Source: Pavlovales sp. CCMP2436 (Eukaryota > Haptophyta > Pavlovophyceae > Pavlovales). Taken from it: a stretch of DNA of 14,349 bases. Positions 6,985-14,216 of this stretch are shown piece by piece. A program made the position numbers and the translations under genes. Location of the stretch: assembly GCA_026770615.1 (NCBI GenBank), contig MU631653.1:90492-104840 (forward strand). The letters are read 5' to 3'. Each line of letters opens with the position of its first letter. The stretch's first letter is position 1. Under the pieces are notes generated by a model that searched no databases, was not told where the DNA came from, and worked only from the letters and a program-made list of their open reading frames with translations.

Positions 6985-7191
6985 TCAGAAGAGCCCCCTG
7001 CGTGCGAGCGTTAGTTGAGACGGCATGGCGATGACAAACCGTGCACGGCGGCCACATGTCTTCGCCTGCGGCTCTGCCAGTTTAGCGCGGGCAGCATCGA
7101 CGCCGTCACCGGACGTACGGTATGCTGAGTGTCCGGGCCAGTGGCTTCCAAATCGGCGGTCAGTCGGCAGGCCGACAATTCCCACCTCTGA
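6985..7191 (-). pseudogene. Open frame split by the foldback transposon
   Basis: On the minus strand the frame that ends at TGA near 6985 reads back through AKLAEPQAKTCGRRARFVIA and SEVGIVGLPTDRRFGSHWPG to the 9-bp target duplication at 7192. Removing 7201-8599 joins it in frame with 8600-8650 (RKALAGIDHCGRSNRW), giving about 95 open codons bounded by stops. The product is unknown and there is no start codon, so it could be an exon of a disrupted gene or a chance frame in a GC-rich stretch. Confidence 0.35.
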
Positions 7192-7217
7192 ACCTGGTGC
7201 GGGTCATGGCTACTTCC

Positions 7218-7793
7218 GGATCCGTTTTACATATACTTCCGGATCCGTGTCGCGGAGTAACCTAAAGCGGATCCGAGGGGTGAGAAGCGGATCCGTATGG
7301 GCTAGAAACGGATCCGCGCGCGCACTTGAGCGAAAAGCGGATCCGTCCAGCGCTCCTGAGCGTAAAGCGGATCCGCAAGGTAAATGTCGGGCTGAAAAGC
7401 TGCAAAAAGCTTTCCGAACCTCACGGAGTGCGAGAAGCAGATCCGCGCATGCTATAAGTGGATCACGACGCGCAAAACTAGCGAGCGACGCCTCGACGCC
7501 CACCGCCACATTGGCACCCACCGCCCCTGGACGGCCAAATGCATGCTGCGGCTGAGGGGCCGAGCGTGCAGTCGCTCGCGCGCTCCAGTGGCGCAGCACC
7601 GCGAGGTTCGAGATATTTCGGAAAGCTTTTTGCAGCCTTTTAGCCGACATTTACCTCGCGGATCCGCTTTACGCCCAGGAGTGCCGGACGGATCCGCTTT
7701 TCGCTCAAGTGCGCGCGCGGATCCGTTCCCAGCCCATACGTATCCGCTTCTCACCCCTCGGATCCGCTTTAGGTCACTCCACGACGCGGATCC
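7218..7793. repeat. GGATCC-centred subrepeats in the transposon arms
   Basis: GGATCC occurs twelve times here: 7218, 7241, 7269, 7289, 7310, 7339, 7369 on the left and 7660, 7690, 7719, 7760, 7788 on the right, with a thirteenth at 8568 in the outer right end. Most are set in AAGCGGATCCG or its complement. Spacing is 20-30 bp. The right-arm partner of 7289 has mutated (GGATAC). Such regular subterminal words are candidate transposase-binding sites; CGGATCCG is itself palindromic. Confidence 0.9.
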
Positions 7794-7805
7794 GGAAGTA
7801 TATGT

Positions 7806-8559
7806 GTGTAAATATCTAGAAATACGTCCGTCCCCTGACAGGTTTCCACAGGGCCCAAGCGTTGAGAAACACTCGGATCAAGGGACCTTAGCAGAGCACA
7901 CGGATACCATCCCCACCGCTAAGACTGATCAGACACACGACAATCGACGACTCTCTGACTGGCGCGCGCTGACCGGCCGCTGCTACCTTTCGCTCGTCTT
8001 AAAATGCAGCTCGCCTGCGCACATGCCGCACCTGTAGCACATATAAAAACAGACTAATAAACTCCGGCAGCCTGTATCCCACCGTGTGATTCTTGTCCAC
8101 GAGGGGCAAGAATCACACGGTGGGGGGGGCGTATTATGGTCCCGGTCTACCCCACCCCCTCCGGGTGGTGGGCCTCGGGCTCGATATGTTGAGGTGTGTT
8201 TTCGGGGCATTGTTCTTCCCTATTGCGTTTTTGGCGTGCGTCTGTTGATGGGGCTTCGGGGCATTGTCCCTCTCTCTTCTTGCGCTTTTGGCGCTTCTCT
8301 GTTGGCTGCTGGGGTGTTTGGGTCTGCGTCGCTGCTTCAGGCCGCATGAATGAGCGCAGAGCACGGTGGTGTGAGACTCTTGCAGCGTTCCGCTGTTGTC
8401 TATGGAGAGCCGCGTCGCGCGAGTCCGCTGCTGTTCCACGCTCGACTGTTGTGTCTGGTCTGGTTCCATGAGTGGCGGGTAGGTCTGGTTGGCTTCCAGT
8501 GGGCGTTTGGATGGGCGTAGTATGCGCGGGTGAGGAGGCGCCGGCATGTCCTCGGCTGC
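7806..8559 (-). mobile_element. Non-LTR retroelement copy B, nested in the transposon
   Basis: Reading on the minus strand it begins at about 8559 and ends in the tail ATTTACACACA next to the transposon sequence TATACTTCC. The frame ending PQQPTEKRQKRKKREGQCPE ... EPEAHHPEGVG stops at TAG 8149-8147. A 57-bp in-frame duplication repeats the RQKRxxRE-QCPE segment. A second frame also stays open for about 150 codons across the copy but lacks the stop shared by the other copies. The hairpin and the full GTCCCTTGA domain are intact, making B the best-preserved 3' end. The insertion point splits an otherwise palindromically matched transposon arm, so B arrived after the transposon. Confidence 0.85.
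8078..8124 (-). promoter_or_regulatory. 3'-UTR hairpin of copy B, 18-bp perfect stem
   Basis: CCCACCGTGTGATTCTTG (8078-8095) pairs perfectly with CAAGAATCACACGGTGGG (8107-8124) around an 11-nt loop. In sense (minus) orientation the loop reads CCCCTCGTGGA, as in copies A and D. Confidence 0.9.
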
Positions 8560-8689
8560 TGTAAAACGGATCCGGAAGTAGCCATGACCCACCTGGTGCT
8601 ACTGCCCATCGATTGCTTCGCCCACAGTGATCGATGCCTGCGAGTGCCTTACGGCAATGCGTGGCTACTATGATCCAGAGAAGTGACCT

Positions 8690-8770
8690 GGTTAAGCGTG
8701 GGAAAGTGGCGGATCAGAGGGGGAAAGGCGTTGAGAGCGAAAAAAGAAAAAAAGAAAAAAAAAGAAAACT
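8690..8770 (+). repeat. Short A-tailed retroposon-like unit, copy 1
   Basis: A roughly 48-bp unit from TGGTTAAGCGTGGGAAAGTG to GTTGAGAGCG is followed by an impure oligo-A tract (8739-8769). The same unit followed by a long A-run occurs at 10354-10423. Flanks to the left of the two copies are unrelated, so both start at the same point. CTGGT occurs at the left edge and again just after the A-tract, a possible 5-bp duplication. It resembles a retroposed short RNA or the extreme 3' end of another A-tailed element. Confidence 0.6.
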
Positions 8771-8784
8771 GGTACAGTCCTAGA

Positions 8785-9213
8785 TTAAAGTCCACCAATA
8801 ACGCGGACGTGTTGATAAAATAACGCACCAGAGACGCGCGCGGTAAGAGAGGCGGCAGTGACCCACAACTGCCTCGCTGCATTCTCGAATCGTGCCAGCT
8901 CTCGGCGCGAGGCCTGCGCGGCGGCGCGCACTTGTGCAAGCCTGCCGAGCACTGCGCGCAAAGCATCGTTTAAGGCACCACACCCACCAAAGCCAGCCTC
9001 GATGGTGGAGAGAAGCAGATCAGAGTCTGCTTGTAGAAGGCATCCCGCCTCGCGGGCACCGAACTGTGCAATGTTTTCCAGCAGCTCCGCCGCGTTGCCC
9101 TCGCCCGCCGCCTCGTTGTCCGTTATGCGTCGTTGGGAGCTTGTTGGGTCGGGGCCGTTGGGGGTCGTCGGGGGTTGGGGTTGCTGCTCAGGGGGGCTGA
9201 GCGCCCCCTCCCA
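8785..9213 (-). CDS. Terminal exon of an unknown helical protein
   Basis: An acceptor (GATATCTGCAG, 9214-9224) is followed on the minus strand by 142 open codons ending at TAA (8787-8785). The first 40 or so residues are Pro/Gln/Thr-rich (SPPEQQPQPPTTPNGPDP). The rest is strongly helical: AAELLENIAQFGAREAGCLL, then LNDALRAVLGRLAQVRAAAQ and ASRRELARFENAARQLW with heptad-like spacing. There is no Met in it, so at least one upstream exon is required. One minimal possibility is ATGGCAAAG|GTATTG at 9345-9337, which would start the protein Met-Ala-Lys. Codon third positions are G/C-rich as in the VTT exons. I do not recognise the family. Overlapping frames on either strand lack this composition. 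Confidence 0.6.
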   Translation of the reverse strand, partial: WEGALSPPEQQPQPPTTPNGPDPTSSQRRITDNEAAGEGNAAELLENIAQFGAREAGCLLQADSDLLLSTIEAGFGGCGALNDALRAVLGRLAQVRAAAQASRRELARFENAARQLWVTAASLTARVSGALFYQHVRVIGGL

Positions 9214-9288
9214 CTGCAGATATCATGAAAGCCACCTCCCTCTACGCCTAGGGCGACTGCGGGTGTGTTGAAGGGTCATACTAACTAA

Positions 9289-9645
9289 GTAACTAACCGT
9301 ACTAAATCAAATTTGGCGCAGCACACGTTCCAATACCTTTGCCATCTATTAATTAGGTCAACTTGCCAAAAGTCGAATAATAAGCATGGCGCCGAGTAAG
9401 TTAACGTTCATTTTATTATAGGTCGAATCCAAGTGTCGAATCCAAGTCCGGCGCCTATTTCGGCGCTAGACCCCTGAGCCTATATTCATGCATTAGGTTT
9501 TAAACCTAGTTTTGGGCTCGGCACGAGCGCTGTATAGTCGATGAACCGCGCAGCGGGGACCTTCACGCGCACCTAGGGTCGCCACACATCGCCGTGGACG
9601 CCACGACATGTATGGGGATACTGGATAGCCAGGATTCAATACTAC
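9289..9645. other. Spacer without a recognised gene
   Basis: Contains a tandem GTCGAATCCAAGT pair (9422-9450) and a near-palindrome TAGGTTTTAAACCTA (about 9493-9507). No frame shows coding character. Confidence 0.45.
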
Positions 9646-9767
9646 TTGATACGCGAATTAACTTTACTTTTTTGCTCATCAGATTATGTGAACGATGCAA
9701 CCTTCCGTTGGCCTATTATTATAACGTGGGAAATTCACTGCAGAAATATTTACAATTTTGAAGCAGA

Positions 9768-9903
9768 TGTGGCACAAGCCGACCCTACGTCGCTGACCCT
9801 CGAGCCTGAGCCGCTCTCTGAGAGTGAGACTGAGAGGCCGCTTGCCATCGAAGACTTGATGAGCGCGGTATTACCTGCACCTCGGCCACGCAGGAGGTCA
9901 TAA
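9768..9903 (+). CDS. Candidate terminal exon, acidic Ser/Glu/Pro tail
   Basis: The plus-strand frame reading ADVAQADPTSLTLEPEPLSE and then SETERPLAIEDLMSAVLPAP-RPRRRS ends at TAA 9901-9903. Upstream, an AT-rich stretch with CACTGCAG (to 9740) and TTTTGAAGCAG (to 9767) offers two acceptors. The open frame extends back to 9646 but its earlier part is AT-rich and reads like intron. Composition changes sharply at about 9768. The protein would end in an acidic segment and a basic RPRRRS tail. No family is recognised, and its upstream exons are not identified. Confidence 0.4.
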
Positions 9904-10353
9904 TAAGCAAGGGTAAATAGTGTCGCATGTTCCCCTCTGACACGCACCTATCAGTACCTTCTGAAGTTCTCCTATTATTTGATAGAAGTCTCTATTTATT
10001 TAGAATATGCATTTCATTGGTCAAATTCATTTAATTATTGAAGAAGTTCTGACGGGCCGAGGCCCTTTTTTGCCTCTTACGACCCTTTCTTGCTGACTGG
10101 CCTGTTGTTGTTATGTTGTTATTCTTGTTGTTATGATGCCCCTTCTACCGCCTGGGGCGCAGTCTCTGCGTCTAGCAGGAGGCCCCGTGTGTCAGCGTCT
10201 GAGCGTTACTCTGTTAAGCTATAGCGTAAACTTGCGGTGGTACCAAGCGGGTTCGGGGTTCGGGGTCGAGCAGCACGAGTTCGATATTGATCAAGCTTCC
10301 TCCTATCTCTAGGAAGACGGAGATCTCAACGATGCACCTGACGACGGCGTTGG
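9904..10353. other. Spacer without a recognised gene
   Basis: Holds TTGTTGTTATG repeats (10104-10137) and the short tandem GGTTCGGGGTTCGGGG (10249-10264). I looked for a tRNA around the latter because of the GGTTCG word and found no matching A box or cloverleaf. Confidence 0.45.
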
Positions 10354-10423
10354 TTGAGCGTGGGAAAGTGGCGGATCAGAGGAGGGAAGGCGTTCAGAGC
10401 GAAAAAAAAAAAAAAAAAAAAAA
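10354..10423 (+). repeat. Short A-tailed unit, copy 2
   Basis: The same unit as 8690-8738 (TGGTTGAGCGTGGGAAAGTG to GTTCAGAGCG) is followed by an unbroken run of about 23 A. Retroelement copy C starts immediately after this A-run and is itself followed by 13 A at its far end, which suggests that C inserted into the A-tract. Confidence 0.6.
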
Positions 10424-10431
10424 CCTGCTGA

Positions 10432-10854
10432 CTGCGAGAACGGGTACATACAGTGGGCCTCACCTGCCCTTTATGCAAAGCACTCAACTCACAAGACACA
10501 GAGCATCACCTATACCACGAGTGCTCGTCAAGAGAAAAGCACCGCCACGACCTCTACCGCTCTCTCTGCAAGGAACTGTCCCCGCGCCTGGGACCCGCCA
10601 AATCAAAATCAATGGCGACACACATGATCTCGGCCGGACTACTTCACCTGAAGGGTGGATTAAGTGTCAAAGAAGAGCTAAGAAAGAAAGACGTCGACAC
10701 CGGCGACGCACCCAAGCCCGGCGACTTACACTACACTCTCCTACGCCATAGCCTCAGCATGCACAAATCACGCGAAGCAGCAATCGAAGCATCAACGGCG
10801 TCAACCAAGGACAATATATCTATGTTTATGATAGGGATTCAAGCTGGCGTCTGA
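10432..10854 (+). pseudogene. C-terminal zinc-motif region of the non-LTR polyprotein
   Basis: The frame opens after a TGA at 10429 with LRERVHTVGLTCPLCKALNS and continues QDTEHHLYHECSSREKHRHD. The C-x2-C-x10-H-x4-C pattern is the CCHC motif found near the end of reverse-transcriptase ORFs of many non-LTR elements. No reverse transcriptase or endonuclease precedes it because the copy is 5'-truncated. The frame ends at TGA (10852-10854), and after Leu-Phe a second TGA follows (10861-10863); the same frame then reopens at ATG 10864. I read this as a decayed copy. Confidence 0.75.
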
Positions 10855-10863
10855 CTGTTCTGA

Positions 10864-11738
10864 ATGTTGAATATATCTATATACGACGCGTATAAGTTTA
10901 AGGTAGCGTGGGCCGCCCAGACAGCTGAGCGGGCAGCAAGGAAACTTACTCAAAACACAGCACCAGCTGCCATACCACCTATACAATACAAGCCTATACC
11001 CCCAACGGACAGCATCGCTCAAAACAAGGAACCATCAGCCTTACCTCCTATGCAGTATGAGCCCATACCCCCAACAGACAGCATCGCCCAAAACGAAGCA
11101 CCAGCGGCCAAACCACCTATGCAGTATGAACCCATACCCCTAACGGACAGCATCGCCCAAAACAATAAGGTACCATCATCCTTACCACTTATTCATTACG
11201 AACCCATACCCCCAACGGACAGCATCGCTCAAAACGAGTTACCAGCGGCCATACCACCTATGCAGCATGAGCCCATACCCCCAAAGGACACCAACATACA
11301 CGCAATTCCTGCCAAACGAATACGCTTGACTCGCAATCAACCTCCGAATAACGAAGACTCACTCCCAGATGCAGACCCGACCATACCCTCCATGCAGACT
11401 GAGCCTACCCTCAGGCTCAGCCGAGGCCAGCCACGCTTACGCATACCAATCGTGAAAAACAAATCCAGAAGAGACCGCCTCGAGTCATACCCTCAAAGCG
11501 CATCCAGAAAAGCTCGTCCCGAGTCACACCCTCAGCACTACCAGACGAAGCCTCACTCCCAGGTGCAGACCCGACCAAACCTCCCATGCAGCCTGAGCCC
11601 ACCCTCAGGCCCAGCCGAGGACAGCCACGCTTACGCATACCAATCGAGAAAAAATAAATCCAGAAGAGACCGCCTCGAGTCATACTCCCAAAGCGCATCC
11701 AGAAGAGACCGTCTCGAGCCACACCCTCAGCACTAGCA
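10864..11738 (+). pseudogene. Pro-rich repeat region of the retroelement ORF
   Basis: Same frame as the zinc-motif region. After KFKVAWAAQTAERAARKLTQ come five units of 23-24 residues with the pattern PPMQYEPIPPTDSIAQN (about 10950-11290; spacing 69, 69, 72, 69 bp). A second duplication of 194 bp follows (starting at 11353 and 11547). Because 194 is not a multiple of three, its second copy is read in another frame until a compensating change near KNKSRRDRLES. It ends at TAG 11736-11738. No enzyme domain is seen; it may be a spacer between the zinc motif and the basic C-terminus. Confidence 0.7.
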
Positions 11739-11864
11739 GGAGCAGCCAGTCCCACCATACACCAGGAACCCAAAACAGAATCATCTAGTCACACCATACA
11801 CCACGAAACCGCAGCAGGCCCGTCAAACAAGCATGCATTAACCTCGGACAAGCCCGTCAAATCC

Positions 11865-12089
11865 ATGCACGAAAATCACCCACGCACAATGCGCTCATCT
11901 ACCAAACGGGCTTTTGAGACCATCCAGTCAACCACGCTGACACACCACTCGGTCGGCAAGAAGCCCAACACCAAATATGAGCCAGCAAACTCAAAGCTGC
12001 CAAAACACAATCATGAGCCAGCAAGCCCGCGATTTCCCGCATCCCAAAGCCCTGCATCCGAGGCCCACCCCCGGCAAGGGGTAGGATAG
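11865..12089 (+). pseudogene. Last coding segment of copy C
   Basis: This frame is not in register with 10864-11738 and ends PASEAHPRQGVG at TAG 12087-12089. The final residues match the ends of copies A and B (EPETHSHEGVG, EPEAHHPEGVG), which fixes the true C-terminal frame of the family. Frameshifts between 11738 and 11865 separate it from the rest. Confidence 0.6.
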
Positions 12090-12113
12090 ACTGGGCCAGC
12101 AGACAAGCCGCGT

Positions 12114-12154
12114 ATATTTGCGATTTCTGTCCCTCGGAGCAAGAATCGCAATAT
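12114..12154 (+). promoter_or_regulatory. 3'-UTR hairpin of copy C with compensatory changes
   Basis: ATATTTGCGATTTCTG (12114-12129) pairs with CAAGAATCGCAATAT (12140-12154) with small bulges around a 10-nt loop. Compared with copies A, B and D, GTGATT/AATCAC is replaced by GCGATT/AATCGC, a U-A to C-G exchange on both arms. The outer stem is entirely different but still paired. Confidence 0.8.
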
Positions 12155-12321
12155 ATGTACAGGCTCGTGAAGAAGTTAGATTTTGTGAGTCGCGCAGATG
12201 TGCCGCGCTCGCAGACGTTGCTACATTTTCAGACGACGCGAGGGAGAGCAGTGGAGGTTGATCAGCGCGCCAGTCGAAAGTCGTCACTTGTCGATCGTCG
12301 TGTGTCTGAACTGATCAGCGG

Positions 12322-12440
12322 TGGGGACGGTATCCGTGTGCTCGGGGTGGATCCCTGGATCTGAGTGTTTTTCAATACTTACATCCAGTAAGATCCTCTC
12401 AGGGACGGACGTTTGAAACTTACACACTCTCTCGCTTAAA
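12322..12440 (+). promoter_or_regulatory. Structured 3'-terminal domain, copy C
   Basis: TCCCTG (12352-12357) pairs with CAGGGA (12400-12405), enclosing a hairpin AGTGTT-TTTC-AATACT (12364-12379). Copy D has the same plan: GTCCCTTGA (14025-14033) with TCAGGGGAC (14073-14081), enclosing AGTGTT-TCTC-AACGCT (14038-14053). Differences between copies keep the pairs (U-G against U-A, G-C against G-U). Confidence 0.65.
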
Positions 12441-12495
12441 AAAAAAAAAAACTCTCCCTCCACCCTGGATGGGAATGACCTGACTCCTCAGTCCT

Positions 12496-12618
12496 CTGCG
12501 TCATCAGCGTGCCGCCAGGTGCCTTCTCGATGGCTGCGCCAAATGGGATCTTCTTAACGACGCCGCGTCGACTCGAGCCAGCTGCAGCGGCCTGCGCCGT
12601 GCCGCCCAAGCCGGGCTC
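12496..12618 (-). CDS. Possible internal exon, unknown product
   Basis: On the minus strand, after an acceptor-like GAAGCCGTAG, a frame reads EPGLGGTAQAAAAGSSRRGV then VKKIPFGAAIEKAPGGTLMT and QRTEES, ending near a donor-like GAGTCAG|GTCATT. Its codon composition resembles that of the exons at 8785-9213 and 5615-6058. A competing open frame on the same strand (RRPLQLARVDAASLRRS ...) and one on the plus strand also exist, so the choice is not secure. It could be an upstream exon of the gene ending at 8785. Confidence 0.25.
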
Positions 12619-12719
12619 TCGTCTACGGCTTCATCCCAATGAAATATTCGTTTACTCGCTTTAATGACATCTGCACTTATTGAAAAAAAGGCACAATCTC
12701 CCCTCAAAACGCGATGCGA

Positions 12720-13296
12720 TTCCAAACCGAGCTAAATTTTAATTTATTTAAATCCATTTAAATTTGCCTATGTATTGAAAACGGCAAAGTTTCCCCTGGC
12801 GTTTGAAACGTAGGTTTAAAATATTTGTGCCTGGGTTTATTAAGATCAAAATTTAAAAAGTGCAAAGGGAGCTTTAGTTAGTTAGTATGACCCTATAACA
12901 CCTGGTCGGTAATCAAAGTTCACGCGCAGCCCACGCACACGAAACCGAGCGGGGGTGAATGAGAGCGCTGGAGCGTCTTCCGTGTAGTGGTCCTCGGTCG
13001 GATGCCCTTGCCTGGAGTTGCAACTACTGTTGAACGTGGATTAGTTTCAAAATGCTGGTGTAACACAGTCGTATCTCTATTTAAGTTGGTGTGTTTTCAC
13101 TTAAGTTTAAGCAAGGTTATGAGAATCACGAGCACTCGTCGCCGATGCCCTCGTTCTAATTTGCCCCTTAGCCGGTGCAGGTTAGGCGCGTGCACGTGCA
13201 AAAATGCAGCTCGATGCGGGCACTGGCCTGTAGGCTGCATAATATTCTCTACTGGCCAAGCCAAGCCGTTTGTGAGATTGATAGGAATCGTGCCAT
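12720..13296. other. AT-rich then mixed spacer
   Basis: 12730-12870 is AT-rich with ATTTAAAT words. From 13097 to 13306 the minus strand has an open frame (containing LAWPVENIMQPTGQCPHRAA) of weak coding character that I do not call. No RNA gene is seen. Confidence 0.4.
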
Positions 13297-13342
13297 AGCA
13301 GAGCACACGGATACCGTCCCCACCGCTAAGGCTGATCAGACT
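13297..13342 (-). mobile_element. Inverted scrap of the retroelement 3' UTR
   Basis: AGCAGAGCACACGGATACCG through CTGATCAGAC is the reverse complement of the CTGATCAG ... GTGTGCTCTGC part of the family's 3' UTR. It lacks both the tail and the hairpin and directly abuts copy D, which lies in the opposite orientation. Confidence 0.75.
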
Positions 13343-14113
13343 CCACAGGGGCCAACCCCAACCGCAGCACAGGCGCCACAGGCAACAACCGCCTACATCA
13401 CAGCAGACACGGAGATGCTAATGCCTCACTCGCGCATATTGCGCTCACACAAACGCTCACTGGAAGCCAGCCAGTCCTACACACCACTTATGGAACTGGG
13501 TCAGACACAACAGCCGCCCGTGGAACGGAAGCGGTAGCACATGCTGCGGCCCCCAACAGACAATAGCGGAACGACCGCCATTAGAGCCCCACACCACCGA
13601 GCTCTGCGCTTATCCACGCGGCCCAAAGCAGCAACACAGACCCACACACCCCAGCAGCCGACAGAGGCGCGCCAAAAGCGCAAGAAGAGAGAGGAACAAT
13701 GCCTCGAAAACACTCCCCAACATATTAAGTCCGAGGCCCACCCTCCTGAGGGGGCGGGTGGGGTAGACCGGGACCACATTATTGAGCCCTCCACCGTGTG
13801 ATTCTTGCCCCTCGTGGACAAGGATCACACAGTGGGATACAGGCTATCGAAGGTTATTTGTCTGTTTTTTGTGCTACAGGTGCGGCATGTGCGCAGGCGA
13901 GCTGCATTTTGAGACGAGCAAGATGCAGCAGCGGCCGGTCAGCGCGTCAGTCAGAGAGTCGTCGACTGTATCGCGTGTCTGATCAGCCTTAGCAGTGGGG
14001 ACGGTATCTGTGTGCTCTGATGAGGTCCCTTGATCTTAGTGTTTCTCAACGCTTGGGCCCTGTGGAGACCTGTCAGGGGACGGACGTATTTCTAAAGATT
14101 TACACACACACAC
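13343..14113 (+). mobile_element. Non-LTR retroelement copy D, 5'-truncated
   Basis: Similarity to copy B starts near 13395 (HSRILRSHKRSLEASQSYTP against HPRILRPSKRPLEANQTYPP) and the unmatched part reaches back to 13343. The frame breaks at TAG after PPVERKR (13535-13537) and reopens as PPTDNSGTTAIRAPHHRALR through EARQKRKKREEQCLENTPQH. A 4-nt insertion near GGGGCGGG shifts the frame just before the conserved GVG-stop (TAG at 13764-13766). The hairpin at 13791-13835 keeps pairing through a G-U exchange. The tail is TTTACACACACACAC (to 14113). No clear target duplication. Confidence 0.8.
13791..13835 (+). promoter_or_regulatory. 3'-UTR hairpin of copy D
   Basis: CCACCGTGTGATTCTTG pairs with CAAGGATCACACAGTGG around the loop CCCCTCGTGGA. 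One T-A pair has become T-G (a U-G wobble in RNA) and one outer pair is mismatched. Confidence 0.8.
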
Positions 14114-14216
14114 GATAGTCGATTCGTATATATGCATATATATTAATGTAGGGGGGTTCGAGCTGGCGGTACGTTTCAAGTTCAAGTCAGGCTGATCTTA
14201 GCGCTCCGATGCAGGC

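Larger units (their letters stand above)
7192..8599. mobile_element. Mutator-like foldback transposon with 9-bp target duplication
   Basis: The element runs from 7201 to 8590. Its outermost 31 bp are a perfect inverted repeat (7201-7231 and 8560-8590, starting GGGTCATGGCTACTTCC). The arms continue inward at 7229-7418 and 7617-7805, giving terminal inverted repeats of about 220 bp with roughly 90 percent identity. Immediately outside, ACCTGGTGC occurs at 7192-7200 and 8591-8599 as an exact 9-bp direct repeat. Long arms plus a 9-bp duplication are typical of the Mutator (MULE) superfamily. There is no transposase, so it is non-autonomous. The right arm is interrupted at 7806-8559 by retroelement copy B; without it the element is about 636 bp. 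The roughly 200-bp centre (7419-7616) is GC-rich and unrecognised. Confidence 0.9.
10424..12450 (+). mobile_element. Non-LTR retroelement copy C, longest copy in the window
   Basis: A 5'-truncated copy carries, in order, the CCHC zinc motif and downstream domain (10432-10851), a Pro-rich repeat region (10864-11738), a further frame (11865-12089) ending SEAHPRQGVG-stop, the 3' hairpin (12114-12154), and the structured 3' domain. Its tail is TTACACACTCTCTCGCTT followed by 13 A. It differs from A, B and D at many positions yet keeps the same plan, so it represents an older or separate subfamily. The flanking A-runs (23 left, 13 right) may be its target duplication. Confidence 0.8.
9272..12894. 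repeat. Pair of 17-bp inverted repeats 3.6 kb apart
   Basis: AGGGTCATACTAACTAA at 9272-9288 recurs as its exact complement at 12878-12894. Weaker similarity extends a few bases to both sides (TGTG/GTGTT outside, ACTAA inside). The GGGTCAT start equals that of the Mutator-like element. No direct target duplication is visible, so a transposon spanning this interval is only a possibility. Confidence 0.45.

Noticed and set aside
7025..7555. 176-codon plus-strand frame through the left transposon arm.
   Set aside because: Its second half is GGATCC subrepeats of the transposon and its first half is the complement of a more protein-like minus-strand frame.
7218..7793. Regularly spaced GGATCCG words looked at first like a CRISPR-type array.
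   Set aside because: The words are arranged as inverted arms with matching spacers, inside an element with target duplication; there are no unique spacers or cas genes.
8858..9271. 137-codon plus-strand frame starting MTHNCLAAF.
   Set aside because: It lies opposite the helical minus-strand exon and has Ser/Arg/Ala-rich shadow composition.
10245..10275. GGTTCGGGGTTCGGGGTC as a possible tRNA B box.
   Set aside because: No A box, cloverleaf or acceptor stem can be drawn around it; it is a short tandem repeat.
10852..10863. Two in-frame TGA codons between the zinc motif and the Pro-rich region suggested TGA recoding.
   Set aside because: Frameshifts and other stops (TAG at 11736) show general decay; the VTT and other exons give no sign of TGA read as an amino acid.
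14015..14060. CTGATGAG in copy D resembles the first core box of a hammerhead ribozyme.
   Set aside because: The other copies read CTCTGC-AAGG at this place, and no GAAA box follows the putative stem, so the motif is not conserved.
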